64,000 nt of DNA from Chloroflexus sp. Y-396-1 (GCF_000516515.1 NZ_KI911784.1:2822881-2886880), one strand, 5' to 3'; positions 1 through 9,563 are shown, numbered from the stretch's first letter. Notes: a model not told the origin generated them from the sequence alone. Made by a program: numbers and translations.

Positions 1-761
1 TTACTGCCGTATGCCATCCATGTAGTGAGAAAAGTTCCGCCGGCGTCGAAGCGCTGGATGCGGTGGTTGCCCCAATCCGCCACGTAGACCGTACCGTCAG
101 GCGCCACTGCCACGCCAGACGGAGAAGAGAACTCCCCATTGCCGCTGCCCGACACTCCCCACGTACCGAGGAAGGTTCCGTCGGCGCTGAAGCGCTGGAT
201 GCGGTGGTTGCCCGTATCCGCCACGTAGACCGTGCCGTCGGGCGCCACGGCCACGCCGCCAGGAGAGCTGAACTGCCCGTCATTGTAACCCTGCTGCCCC
301 CACCTGCTGAGGAACGCGCCGGTGGCGCTGAAGCGCTGGATGCGATGGTTGCCCGTATCCGCCACGTAGACCGTGCCGTCGGGCGCCACCGCCACGCCGT
401 GAGGATTGTAGAACTGCCCGTCACCATAGCCGTACACTCCCCACCCACCGAGGAACTCGCCGGTGGCGCTGAAGCGATGGATGCGGTGGCTGTCGCTGTC
501 TGCCACGTAGATGGCGCCGTCGGGCGCCACTGCTACATCGGAAGGTTTGTTGAATTGCCCTACCGATGCCTGAGCGCCGATAGCAAACTGGAAGAAGCGG
601 TACGGCTGCGTCTGCTGTGTCGTGATACCGCCAGCAGGTGCGGCTGCAACGATACCCTCACTAACGATCAATCTTCCGGTGGTGATCGAGTTCCCCAATC
701 CTACGCCAATGACCGCCATGATGATGGTGAGGGTAATCACGAAACGATACCTCGACTGCAC
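1..761 (-). CDS. NHL-repeat (beta-propeller) protein, 3' end cut by window edge
   Basis: The start is GTG at 761, preceded by GGAGGA with a 5-nt gap. The N-terminus (QSRYRFVITLTIIMAVIGVG) is one hydrophobic segment, so the protein is probably exported or membrane-anchored. After a short linker come at least four copies of a 47-residue NHL unit with the repeated cores VAVAPDGTVYVADTGNHRIQ and RFSATG. The frame stays open to base 1, so the C-terminus lies outside the window. NHL repeats build a beta-propeller that usually binds ligands or partners; no catalytic domain is visible in this part. The repeat copies are nearly identical at DNA level, unlike the diverged NHL repeats of the gene starting at 3199. 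Function unknown. Confidence 0.85.
   Translation of the reverse strand, partial: MQSRYRFVITLTIIMAVIGVGLGNSITTGRLIVSEGIVAAAPAGGITTQQTQPYRFFQFAIGAQASVGQFNKPSDVAVAPDGAIYVADSDSHRIHRFSATGEFLGGWGVYGYGDGQFYNPHGVAVAPDGTVYVADTGNHRIQRFSATGAFLSRWGQQGYNDGQFSSPGGVAVAPDGTVYVADTGNHRIQRFSADGTFLGTWGVSGSGNGEFSSPSGVAVAPDGTVYVADWGNHRIQRFDAGGTFLTTWMAYGS
3..590. repeat. 141-bp tandem repeat encoding NHL units
   Basis: The block around GAAGCGCTGGATGCGG starts at 48, 189, 330 and 471, an exact 141-bp (47-codon) period. Copies differ by few bases. This suggests recent duplication or homogenisation, and the copy number could vary by recombination or slippage. Confidence 0.85.
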
Positions 762-1766
762 TGCGATCCTCCGTTGAATTCTGAACTGATGCGAGTCGAA
801 CGGGAAATGTAATCCGCACGTTTCAATTTGCTATTACCGACTATCTTGCGCCGATTCTTTATCGGTTCTCTATATAGAGACGCGCCAGCAGAGTAAATTT
901 GGCAGTGGGTAGAACATGTCTGACAACCGCAATCGACGTGGGCTTGAACATACTCAGCATTCATAGCTCCCCCTCAACGCTCGTTGTGGGGAGAATCGGT
1001 GAAACTCTAAGTGAGAATGTGTTCAATTGATTATTTAAATGCCCTATCTAGTATATCCGGTATGTTATCAGGACCGAATTACCTAAATGTATCGGTTTGG
1101 AGATTATAGCCGTTTCTGTATTTATCAAGGCGGGGGATCTCCCCTCGTTAGCACACTGGCGTGGTGTGCAGCACCCTGTGCCCGTGGGGTTTTGAGCGTT
1201 TTCAGCGCTCGTGCGGGAAATGGTGCTCCCAGCACCCTCCCTCGGCCCCAGTCCGCTCCCATCCAGGGAGCGGATGGAGGAGTGTGAGGTCTCGCCTGTT
1301 GGCATCGGTGATGATGTTCACCCGCCGAGGAATGGGCGCGAGCGATCATTTCCACTCGTTCACGTTGGAATGTGAGGCAGCGTTTTTTGGCTTACCAGAA
1401 GTGGATAGCTGGCATACGTGAACCAACTATGCTGGTAACGAAAAATTCGTTACCTGGCAAAATTTTTGCGTGCTATACCGGTGATTCGACCATGCTTTCA
1501 AATTTGGTCTCTACTTTGCTATTCTCATTGATTGCTATCTAAAATATTTTATGGTAAATCTTTCGAGTTACTTCTGACCGATTCATGATTAGATAAAAAT
1601 ACATTACATTTAGACAATACTGACTGAACATCTATTCATAACATGTTTATCATGAAATATTACACTTCCACCAGATGCAGAAACGATCATCGATAGTACG
1701 TGTAACCGGCGGGCTGTGACAGCATTCCTGTCGGGGGTTACTGTTTCATGCAGTCGAGGTAAATCA
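762..1766. other. Long intergenic region, no convincing gene
   Basis: This is a divergent spacer between the NHL gene and the sigma-like gene. The part from about 1130 to 1420 is GC-rich. It holds a perfect inverted repeat at 1252-1274 (arms TCCGCTCCC / GGGAGCGGA, 5-nt loop) and looks like worn intergenic repeat DNA. The part from about 1440 to 1700 is AT-rich and probably carries the promoter of the next gene, but I could not settle on one -35/-10 pair. Short open frames here lack ribosome sites and family-like sequence. Confidence 0.5.
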
Positions 1767-2444
1767 ATGAATATGTCTGAGCTGCTTCTGGAAGAGCTTA
1801 TTCGCTTGTGTGAGAGCGAAAGAGCAGATTTTCGCCGGTTATACGAACAACAATCACCAGCGTGTATGACCCTGTTCCGGCGGGCTTTTGCTGGTGATCA
1901 AGCAGCCTGGTCGTACATCTTTACACTGTTCGGGCGGATGCAGTACCTCTGGATTCGACGATCTTTTGATGCAGCGTCTTCTAAGGGTTTCCATGTTGAT
2001 ATTGAAGAAGACGACATCCAGGGGATCCTCCACGATGCACTCATCGCTCTTCATAGAGCCAGTCAGCGTAACCCTAGCCTTACTGCAACTGATGATCTGG
2101 CTAAGCTTTTTCGATATTGGAAAAAGTGCATTCAGACGGCGGTCTTAACAGTGCTCCGAACGAAGAGACGGCAGAGATTGACCGATAGATTAATACAATC
2201 CGTGCCTGACAATAATAATTATGATCTTGAATTCAAGGTGGCGCTCTGGCAGCGCATCCTGACTCTCTTATCAGAAGAGGAGCTTTTCATTCTGAGACTT
2301 GATCTACAGGGATATAAACCACAAGATATTATTCATAAATTTCCACAGCGATTTCCGAACGTACAGCGCATTTATCAGATCAAGCAAAATTATCTTCGCC
2401 GCTTGCAACAAGATTACATCATTCGTGATCTTTTTGGGTTATAA
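1767..2444 (+). CDS. Divergent sigma-70/ECF-like regulator
   Basis: 225 residues from ATG 1767; GAGG at 1756-1759 gives a 7-nt gap, which favours this start over an upstream in-frame start at 1716. The N-terminal half resembles sigma region 2: an LFRRAFAGDQAAW stretch, an aromatic/basic helix (YLWIRRSF), then an acidic DIEEDDIQGILHDALIAL segment. The C-terminal half resembles a region-4 helix-turn-helix: LSEEELFILRLDLQGYKPQD followed by VQRIYQIKQNYLRRLQ. It would direct RNA polymerase to special promoters. The match is weak and no anti-sigma factor is adjacent. The gene is visibly richer in A/T than its neighbours. It lies on the same strand as the large secreted peptidase gene 754 bp downstream, a possible target. 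Confidence 0.6.
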   Translation: MNMSELLLEELIRLCESERADFRRLYEQQSPACMTLFRRAFAGDQAAWSYIFTLFGRMQYLWIRRSFDAASSKGFHVDIEEDDIQGILHDALIALHRASQRNPSLTATDDLAKLFRYWKKCIQTAVLTVLRTKRRQRLTDRLIQSVPDNNNYDLEFKVALWQRILTLLSEEELFILRLDLQGYKPQDIIHKFPQRFPNVQRIYQIKQNYLRRLQQDYIIRDLFGL

Positions 2445-3198
2445 CTCCTGACAAAAAAGCATTAGCGAGTTGCTGAAAATGAACCTCTTGTCTGGATGTG
2501 CGAGTTTCCAGGGCCGCGTTCTAAGGATTGAAGAGGTGTGCTGCTTTCCGTTCTAATGGTGGGCTGCGCTACGCTCTTGTTGGCTCGCCGGTGTGACACC
2601 GCATCAGTAAAGGATGGGTTCCACGCGCCCAGGAAACGTGCTGATAGATGTGCGCAGGTTCCACCGCCGCCACAGGATGCGGGTCAGCGGATCAAAGGAA
2701 CCTGTACAGGTCGAGGCGTGATGGAAAAGAAGCTGAAAACCCCTAGAGAAGTAAGGATGCTCGACGTTTTCAGTGCTTGTATTGCAGAACGAGCCTCGCT
2801 TTCTGCCTCTACCCGTGTGGAAGAGCAGGGGCAAATGGCGATATTGCGCAGCCTGCTCACTGCTCGTCGCCCCCACCTCGCCCAAAAGGAAGTGTCATGG
2901 GAAAATGGTGGCGAGTTGAAAGCCTCATCTCACTCCTCCCACACCACTGCTAGAAAGGGAAAGAATGTCGAACGTGCTTCCGTGCCCTTAACCTCTTTTG
3001 CATCACTGCTCTGGATAAGACAGTGGAGTTCGGAGCATCAGACAAAGATGTGGGAAGTACTCTGTATGGGTAGTTTTTTTCTTCTGTGACTGCCAAAAAC
3101 CAGGGTGTTCCACCATCTCTTATGGTAGAACAGCGTACCAGGTGTAGACTTCTGCATCGGGTCGGGCTTCTTGCTCCTAGAATGAGAGGGAGAACCTC
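2445..3198. other. Intergenic region with degenerate repeat-like DNA
   Basis: One 183-codon open frame (2538-3089) runs through this region, but its product has no domain-like pattern, odd composition and no ribosome site. I read the stretch as non-coding. The block CGACGTTTTCAGTGCTTG near 2763 resembles GCGTTTTCAGCGCTCG near 1196, so both spacers may contain decayed members of one repeat. GAGAGGGAGAACCTC at the end is the ribosome site of the next gene. Confidence 0.45.
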
Positions 3199-6100
3199 AT
3201 GAAAACCTACCGTTATCCCACCAGCCGCGTTGCCCTCATCGTGATGGTATTCGCTATTCTAGTGTCTTTTCATTCGCCTGTACATAGTACATCCCTAACA
3301 ACACCACCAATGTCGGTATCCGATCTATCCGACGAGCCACCTGTGCCTCTCCCTCGTGGGTGTGGTGGTGTCACACCGCCAGGGGGATCAATGGTGACGT
3401 GTTGTCTCAATGGTCGAGTCTATGTTGACGGTGAAGCAGTTGCCGGTGCAGACGTTATTATTACCAGTCCACGAGGAAATAGCTTTTCTACAGTGACTAG
3501 TGTTACAAGTGTGGCGAGTGGTTCGCCCTATTACGAACTTAATTTGAACAGTGCACCCTTGAACATTCAGCCTGGTGAAACTATCACGATCACCGTGCGT
3601 TTTGGGCAGCGTGAACGCACACTGACATACACCACGCAACCGGGAAGTCAACAGGTTGACATCGTTCTACCGCGTCGTCATGGCAGCGATTATGTCAGCA
3701 TTCAATCATTTCCTCTGAGGGACGAGCCAGGTCGGTTTGATGGGGCTAGTGGGATTGCGGTTAGTGCGAATGGTACAGTTGTTGTCGTTGAGCAAGCGGG
3801 TCATCAGGTTCAAGTCTTCGATAACACGGGAAATCCTGTGCGTCAATGGGGCAGGTATGGTCGCGACGAGGGTCAATTCAATCGACCGGCCCGTGTTGTG
3901 ATTGATCCGACTCAGAATATTTACATCCTCGATGTTGGGAATCGACGCATTCAGAAGTTTGATCAGCGGGGGAATCTCGTTACTGTCTGGTCATTGTGTC
4001 CGAACGTCGATCAGTGTCCGCTCGCCAACGATATCGCACTAACGCCGGATGGTGATATTGCTGTTGTCTATGATCGAGGTGTCGCTTTCTTCGCGGCAAC
4101 CGGAAAGTTACGAAGACAGTGGCCGACAGCTCTCAACGGTGTTGGGATTGCAGTTGATCGAGACAGCAACGTCTATATTACTGAAGGCTTTGGGAGAATT
4201 CACAAATTTACTATCAATGGATCTTCGAACGGACACATTCAAACGTCGTTGAGTTACATTCAGAATATTACCGTCGATCACGACAACAAACTCTGGGTGA
4301 CCGATCCAACCATCGGTGTCGGACGCTTGTCGGCAAGCGGTACCCTTGAACGTCAGTGGTCTGTTACAGGGTCTATTTTTACCGATCTGACAGTGGCGCC
4401 GGATGGCAAGCTTTACCTCACGAGTCTCGATAACAAGGTGACGATAGTAGACCCAACCACGAACCAGATTCGCTCGTGGGGAGCGGCGAGTCGATATCGC
4501 GACATCGTGGGGATGGTCGTCGTTTCCGCGACAGGTGTCCTGATAGCGAACCGCGATCCGGCTCTTATTGCCCGGCTAGATAACCGGCAAATCACCCATT
4601 TGCAGCTTGACCCACCACCGCAAAAGATTATTGACATAACCCGAAGTCTGGATGGATGGATTTACATCCTCGATCAGTTGAGTCTCACATCAGGGAGGGT
4701 GTATCAATTAGACGCCAACGGTGTGCAACGTTCTTCATTTGCTTTCACTAACGTTACTGCCGGTGCTATTGCAGTCGCAGCGAACGGAACAATCTTCCTG
4801 ACCGATAGGCAAAATGGGAAGGTGGTCTCATTCCTGCCAAACGGTCAACGTCAGACTGAATGGGGGGAGGATCGGATCTTACTGCCGGTGGATCTGGCGA
4901 TTGATACCAATGGCTATGTCTACGTTGCCGATGCCGGTCTCAATAACTTTAGTCGGATTCACAAATTCACGGCTAATGGGAATCATGCCGGTACGTTGGC
5001 AATCACGATCGATCCGCTAGCCGATGATGTGTTGCATGTCTTCGGGAGCAATGTGTATGTGTACAATGCGAGTACGCTGCACGTCCGTCCAGACACCTTA
5101 GCGAATAGTCCGGCAGCCACGATTGATCTTGAAGGGCCGGTCAGAGGATTGGACATCGCTACGAATGGCAACATCTACGCTTTCAACCCGAATACGAAAC
5201 AGGTGCTCATCTTCCGACCGATGCGCTACACTCAACCGATAGCAACCATTACGCATGTGAATTTGTCTAGTCTGGAGGGTAGCGACACGCTGATCGTTCG
5301 GGGTATGGCGCAAGACAGTGATGAGAGTGACAGCATTGTCGAGTGGCGCTGGACTTCTGACCGGGATGGTATGATCGGTAACCAACCGGTACTGGAGATC
5401 CCGGCGAACCGTCTACAGTCGGGGATGCACAGGATCAGATTGTCAGTGCGCGATGATGAAAATGAATGGGCAACATCTGAAATCATTTCGGTGTCTGTAG
5501 CTCCCCAGCCGCAATCGCTACCAGCATGGACGATACTGCTGTACCTCAATGCAGATGACCATAACCATGAAAGTGGTCAAAACTTCTTGGCCTCCTACAA
5601 TCGGGCATTGGAAGAGTTGCGATCGCTTGCATCTCGTAATCCGACGATTCGTGTTGCTGCACTTGTCGATGGTCCAGGCTCGAACGACACGTATCGCGTG
5701 CTCATACCGGGTCAAACAGAGTATTTTGCCGAGCGGCAGATGGATGATCCGGCCACACTCAGAAGCTTCCTGCGTTGGGGGCAAAGTCAATTTCCAGCCC
5801 GGCACTACTATCTGGCAATTGCCGATCATGGACAAGGTGTGCAGGGTATTTCCTGGGATTCGACCAGTGATCTCATTGATGATGGGGTGCGTAATAAAAG
5901 TGCTTTTCTGACTATCAAAGAGCTTGGCGAGGTACTTAACACGGAAGATATTTTTCCGATTGATGTCATTCATCTCGATGCCTGTTCGATGGGTCTCCTA
6001 GAGGTTGCCTACGAGCTTCGCCCCCGCAGTGAGGTTCCGCCTCGTTCCCGGTTCTTAATCAGCTCGCAATACCTGGGATGGTCATTCTTTGCCTATGAAG

Positions 6101-6798
6101 ATTACTTTGCCAACATCAGTGCCAACACCACACCTGAAACGGTGGCACGAACAGTAGTCGAGAGGTACGCCGTTCGATCAAGTTCTTTCGCAGTCCCGTT
6201 TACCATTACCGCTCTTGATTTAGGGCGCGTTCCTACAGTTGCGCAGGCAGTGAGCAGATTGGCGCGCGAGCTGGCAGCATACGCGAACAATAGTGTGGTG
6301 CAACAAAATCACCTCAATGATATTCGCAACCGTAGTGTCCATATCGAGAGTAATGGCAATCGTATCAACGATCCCGAAGATGCATACCTTGATTTGCTAA
6401 GCTGGGTACGAATCATCCGCAATGAAATCCAGGATCAGGCGATCCGGCAACGAGCGACTGAACTGATCGATGAATTGACCGGTACCCAATCGTTTATCCT
6501 TCCCGATGGTCACCGTGCTGGAAGTGGTCTTCTCACTAGTGATGAGTCTGGTGCTCCCTACGTAGAGATGACGAACGTTAACGGGATTTCGATTTTCTAC
6601 CCGCATCGAAAAGGTGTTGTATTCAACAGCTACACTCAACATCGTCTCTTTCAGTTTACGAGAGATACCGCCTGGCATGAATTCTTAACCGCCGGTATTG
6701 TCCCTCTCAATCCAGGACTGGAACCGGATGAGAGGTTGGGACCGCTATCGATGCTGCCTGTTTTCTATAACGTCTATGTGCCGGCGGTTATCCGATAG
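3199..6798 (+). CDS. Secreted NHL-propeller protein with C-terminal clostripain-family (C11) peptidase domain
   Basis: 1199 residues. Order: signal peptide (about 1-32); a carboxypeptidase-regulatory/CnaB-like beta-sandwich (about 66-152, GRVYVDGEAVAGADV); diverged NHL repeats (about 165-675); an Ig/PKD-like domain (about 685-775, VEWRW...HRIRLSVRDDENEW); a peptidase C11 domain (about 775-1190). The C11 dyad is visible: His877 in IADHGQG and Cys929 in HLDACSMG. C11 enzymes are Cys proteases that cut after basic residues, often secreted. The protein ends in NVYVPAVIR, similar to short Y-x-P-x-hydrophobic-R tails I associate with exported Chloroflexi proteins (recollection only). Family assignment of the peptidase is firm; substrate and the propeller's role are unknown. 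Confidence 0.88.
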   Translation: MKTYRYPTSRVALIVMVFAILVSFHSPVHSTSLTTPPMSVSDLSDEPPVPLPRGCGGVTPPGGSMVTCCLNGRVYVDGEAVAGADVIITSPRGNSFSTVTSVTSVASGSPYYELNLNSAPLNIQPGETITITVRFGQRERTLTYTTQPGSQQVDIVLPRRHGSDYVSIQSFPLRDEPGRFDGASGIAVSANGTVVVVEQAGHQVQVFDNTGNPVRQWGRYGRDEGQFNRPARVVIDPTQNIYILDVGNRRIQKFDQRGNLVTVWSLCPNVDQCPLANDIALTPDGDIAVVYDRGVAFFAATGKLRRQWPTALNGVGIAVDRDSNVYITEGFGRIHKFTINGSSNGHIQTSLSYIQNITVDHDNKLWVTDPTIGVGRLSASGTLERQWSVTGSIFTDLTVAPDGKLYLTSLDNKVTIVDPTTNQIRSWGAASRYRDIVGMVVVSATGVLIANRDPALIARLDNRQITHLQLDPPPQKIIDITRSLDGWIYILDQLSLTSGRVYQLDANGVQRSSFAFTNVTAGAIAVAANGTIFLTDRQNGKVVSFLPNGQRQTEWGEDRILLPVDLAIDTNGYVYVADAGLNNFSRIHKFTANGNHAGTLAITIDPLADDVLHVFGSNVYVYNASTLHVRPDTLANSPAATIDLEGPVRGLDIATNGNIYAFNPNTKQVLIFRPMRYTQPIATITHVNLSSLEGSDTLIVRGMAQDSDESDSIVEWRWTSDRDGMIGNQPVLEIPANRLQSGMHRIRLSVRDDENEWATSEIISVSVAPQPQSLPAWTILLYLNADDHNHESGQNFLASYNRALEELRSLASRNPTIRVAALVDGPGSNDTYRVLIPGQTEYFAERQMDDPATLRSFLRWGQSQFPARHYYLAIADHGQGVQGISWDSTSDLIDDGVRNKSAFLTIKELGEVLNTEDIFPIDVIHLDACSMGLLEVAYELRPRSEVPPRSRFLISSQYLGWSFFAYEDYFANISANTTPETVARTVVERYAVRSSSFAVPFTITALDLGRVPTVAQAVSRLARELAAYANNSVVQQNHLNDIRNRSVHIESNGNRINDPEDAYLDLLSWVRIIRNEIQDQAIRQRATELIDELTGTQSFILPDGHRAGSGLLTSDESGAPYVEMTNVNGISIFYPHRKGVVFNSYTQHRLFQFTRDTAWHEFLTAGIVPLNPGLEPDERLGPLSMLPVFYNVYVPAVIR

Positions 6799-6874
6799 CA
6801 GGCACTGTTTCTCGTCATTTCTATCGAGTCCGAACATAATCTGTTTGGCAGTGGTCATAGGGTATGCGAGGGCC

Positions 6875-6897
6875 GGGGCGGGTGCCAAACCCGCCCG
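6875..6897. repeat. REP-like palindrome, family 1
   Basis: Arms GGGGCGGGT and AACCCGCCC around a short centre, lying between the convergent peptidase and Rieske genes. Other copies are at 18914, 24331, 31103 and 32666. At a convergent junction it can also act as a bidirectional transcript stabiliser or terminator. Confidence 0.7.
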
Positions 6898-6921
6898 CCG
6901 ACTGTGTTCGGCAGCGCTGTA

Positions 6922-7245
6922 TCAGTTCTCGGAAGACCAATCAATAACCACGTAAACATCGTCGTCGATGATTTCAACCGGGTACGTTGCGATGCGCAAC
7001 CCAACCGGCGGCACGATACTCTTCCCACTACGCACATCGTAAGTCCACCCGTGCCACGGACAGGTCACGGTGTGTTCAATAAGTACGCCTGCAGAAAGAG
7101 GACCGCCTTCGTGGCGACAACTGTCGCTAAAGGCGTAAATGGTTCCCTGCACGTTAGCCAGTCCAATTGGGAGGCCATCAATATCGATATAGCGCATAGA
7201 ACCAGGCGGTAATTCACTGCGATGACAGACTTTGAAGCGTTCCAT
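6922..7245 (-). CDS. Small Rieske [2Fe-2S] ferredoxin
   Basis: 107 residues. The two Rieske cluster boxes are intact: CRHEGG (Cys-x-His) and CPWHGWTYD (Cys-x2-His). The length and the early start (FKVCHRSELPPG) match the soluble ferredoxins of the NirD/BphF type rather than membrane Rieske subunits of bc complexes; there is no transmembrane anchor. Such proteins pass electrons to oxygenases or reductases. No oxygenase or reductase partner lies next to it, so the acceptor is unknown. It stands alone and converges with the peptidase gene. Confidence 0.88.
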   Translation of the reverse strand: MERFKVCHRSELPPGSMRYIDIDGLPIGLANVQGTIYAFSDSCRHEGGPLSAGVLIEHTVTCPWHGWTYDVRSGKSIVPPVGLRIATYPVEIIDDDVYVVIDWSSEN

Positions 7246-7485
7246 CTTCTCAACTCATTTTGGCTCGATCACCACCAATGCTCATCTGATCAGGTGAGGA
7301 GGAAGTTCCTATCCCCAACCGTGTGAGTGAGGTATAGTTTATCGCAAGTGGGCATGTCTTGGATGGGTTGGTTCTTGCGTTATCAGACGTGATAAAACTG
7401 TTCATCGCCCACGACGGAGCGGATTGCTAGGGGTGAATTGGGAACTTGACCTTCCCCATTTTTCTATCTCTTTTTTCACTTCTCA

Positions 7486-7513
7486 TTGCAGGGGCGGTAT
7501 AATACGCTATAAT
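7486..7513 (+). promoter_or_regulatory. Candidate promoter for the GAF histidine kinase
   Basis: TTGCAG at 7486, 16-bp spacer, TATAAT at 7508-7513. A second TATAAT at 7498-7503 lies just upstream and could serve an overlapping promoter. The kinase start is about 50 bp downstream. Confidence 0.55.
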
Positions 7514-7563
7514 GTTCATTATCAGTCTAAATCTTTACGTGTTGCCACAACTCGAGGTGTCTT

Positions 7564-9201
7564 ATGCCGCCGCTTGCGATTAATCAGCGCCAGCTTGAAA
7601 CGCTCAGTCAATTGCTTATTGCCGGCGGTCACCACGAAGTGGCCGATCTGCTTCAAGCATCACTAGATCGACTGATTTCCTTCTGGCCAGCGCAAGCTGG
7701 CGCACTGCTGTACGTCTCACCATACGGTGAAACAACGAAGGTGAGTCGTGGCAAACTTGATGCCGATACATTGCTGTTGATTGAACAGGCACGTGACGGC
7801 TTTACCCGTCGTGAAGATAGTGGTGAACCGATTGTCGGTTCTTATTCGATTGACGAGAGCCGTGATTTGATAGAGTTGCCGCTCCAGAGTGGTGGGCAGG
7901 GGGTTGGTCTGCTCCATTTAGTGGTCAGTCGCAACGATCAGCAAACCGGGAGTCAGCCACCACTTGATGAAGAGCTGTTGGTGTTGCTGGTGCGAGCAAT
8001 TGGCGGAGAAGCCGATAAGCTGGCAATGCTGCGCCGCGCCGAGCGTGATTTACGTGAACTGCACCTGCTGTACGAGATCGGTCAATCGCTGGCGGGTAAC
8101 CTTGATTTAACCAGCCTGCTCAACGATATTAAGTTACGGGCGCCGAAAGTGGTTGGTGCTGAACGTTGCTCGATTTTTATCCTTGATGAAGAGAAGAATG
8201 AGTTAGTGCTCGAAATTCCTGGCGAGCAGCGTCAATTTCGCATGCCAGCCGATCGCGGCATTGCCGGTTGGGTTGTGACACACGGTGTCGGGCAAATTGT
8301 GAACGATGTCGAACACGATCCGCGTTGGTACGATGCGATCAGTCGCGAAGCCGATTTTGTGACCCACTCGATCGTCTGTGTGCCAATGCGGGTGAAGGAT
8401 CGGGTTATCGGCGCGATGCAGTTGCTGAATAAAGCGGATGGGCAACCGTTTACTGAGCAGGATATGCAACTGCTCACGACCCTGGCAGCCCAGGCTGCGA
8501 TTGCGATTGAAAATGCTCGTCTCTATCAGCGGCTGAAGGAAGAGCGCGATAGACTGCTGCAAAAAGAGGCTGAAGTTCGGCACGCAATTGCCCGTGATTT
8601 GCACGATGGCCCAACGCAGAGCATTGCCGCGATTGCGATGAATATCGAGTTCATTAAGCGTCTCTTTAAGGCAATGCCCGAACGAGTACCTGCTGAGCTG
8701 GATACATTGGCGGAGCTGGTCCAGAAAACAACCTACGATATTCGTAACTTACTCTTCGAGTTGCGTCCACTCGGTCTCGAAACGCAGGGGTTGTTGGTAA
8801 CCCTCCAGCAGTACGTTGAGCGCTGGCGTGACCCTTCAGGGAACGATATGAAGCTGCGGCTCGAAGCACCAGCCCAGGTGCCACGTTTACCACCCGAAAT
8901 TGAAGCGGCGGCCTTCATTATCTTACAAGAGGCCATCAATAACGCTCGTAAACACGCAAAAACCGATAGTATCACGGTCTATCTATACGTTGAAGAAGAT
9001 TACTTCGTCGCCAGTGTACGTGATCGAGGGCAAGGCTTTAATGTTGCGGCGGTCGAGAGTGGCTATACAAACCGGGGTTCTCTTGGTTTGCTGAATATGA
9101 AAGAGCGGGCGCGCCTGATCGGGGCCGATCTTCGTATTCGTAGCGAGATAGGTAAGGGAACAACGGTTGAATTGCGTATTCCCCTGTCTCAGTCCCGTTG
9201 A
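7564..9201 (+). CDS. GAF-domain sensor histidine kinase (HisKA_3 / NarL-type)
   Basis: 545 residues from ATG 7564; GAGG lies 6 nt upstream. There is no membrane segment, so it is a cytoplasmic sensor. A degenerate GAF-like region (about 20-150) is followed by a clear GAF domain (about 170-325, ending AAQAAIAIENARLYQRL) and a short coiled coil. Next is a HisKA_3 dimerisation/phosphoacceptor segment with His347 in ARDLHDGPTQS. The C-terminal HATPase domain shows the N box (LQEAINNARKHA), a G1 box (DRGQGF) and GTTVELRIP. Kinases of this class phosphorylate LuxR-type response regulators; none is adjacent, so the partner is elsewhere. Signal unknown. Confidence 0.92.
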   Translation: MPPLAINQRQLETLSQLLIAGGHHEVADLLQASLDRLISFWPAQAGALLYVSPYGETTKVSRGKLDADTLLLIEQARDGFTRREDSGEPIVGSYSIDESRDLIELPLQSGGQGVGLLHLVVSRNDQQTGSQPPLDEELLVLLVRAIGGEADKLAMLRRAERDLRELHLLYEIGQSLAGNLDLTSLLNDIKLRAPKVVGAERCSIFILDEEKNELVLEIPGEQRQFRMPADRGIAGWVVTHGVGQIVNDVEHDPRWYDAISREADFVTHSIVCVPMRVKDRVIGAMQLLNKADGQPFTEQDMQLLTTLAAQAAIAIENARLYQRLKEERDRLLQKEAEVRHAIARDLHDGPTQSIAAIAMNIEFIKRLFKAMPERVPAELDTLAELVQKTTYDIRNLLFELRPLGLETQGLLVTLQQYVERWRDPSGNDMKLRLEAPAQVPRLPPEIEAAAFIILQEAINNARKHAKTDSITVYLYVEEDYFVASVRDRGQGFNVAAVESGYTNRGSLGLLNMKERARLIGADLRIRSEIGKGTTVELRIPLSQSR

Positions 9202-9563
9202 GAGCTGATGCGGGTTGGTGGATGCTCTTGCCGTTCCGCATCTGAAAGAGCATCGCTCGCCGTTTGAGAATGTGCCTGCAAAACCTTTTCGTCCCTGGTC
9301 GCCTTTCTCCCTTCCTTTCACTTTGTGTAGGAGGAACCAAGCCAGGGAGAGGGTAAGAATATTCGGCATGTTCAGCTTCGAGATGACGTCCGAATCCACA
9401 TGGCTTTCCTGGATGCGCGGTTGAATCCATCGGTTGGCGCATCAGCACGCCATCACGCTCCAGGCCCCTCGTCAGCGAAGATGGGATGGGGGTAAACCCG
9501 CCCCTGCCATGCGGTGACGAGCATCATCAGCGAGACAAGATGTTTGTCTGGCAACCATACGTC
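9202..9563. other. Intergenic region between convergent genes
   Basis: No gene is supported. Near 9488-9507 there is a half-copy of the family-1 palindrome (GGGGGTAAACCCGCCCCT). No clear hairpin followed by a T-run ends either gene. Confidence 0.4.

Noticed and set aside
63-812. Plus-strand open frame of about 249 codons opposite the NHL gene
   Set aside because: Antisense to a clearly repetitive NHL coding frame; its low-complexity HVDRAVGRHGH-like pattern is the mirror of the repeats.
737-964. Short minus-strand open frame upstream of the NHL gene
   Set aside because: Overlaps the NHL ribosome site and start in another frame, with no family-like sequence.
2538-3089. Plus-strand open frame of 183 codons between the sigma-like gene and the protease
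   Set aside because: No ribosome site, no domain pattern, and the DNA resembles decayed repeat material near 1200.
5518-5973. Minus-strand open frame inside the C11 peptidase region
   Set aside because: Antisense to conserved catalytic sequence; shadow frame.
9038-9448. Minus-strand open frames opposite the end of the histidine kinase
   Set aside because: Overlap the HATPase coding frame; odd composition and no start signal.
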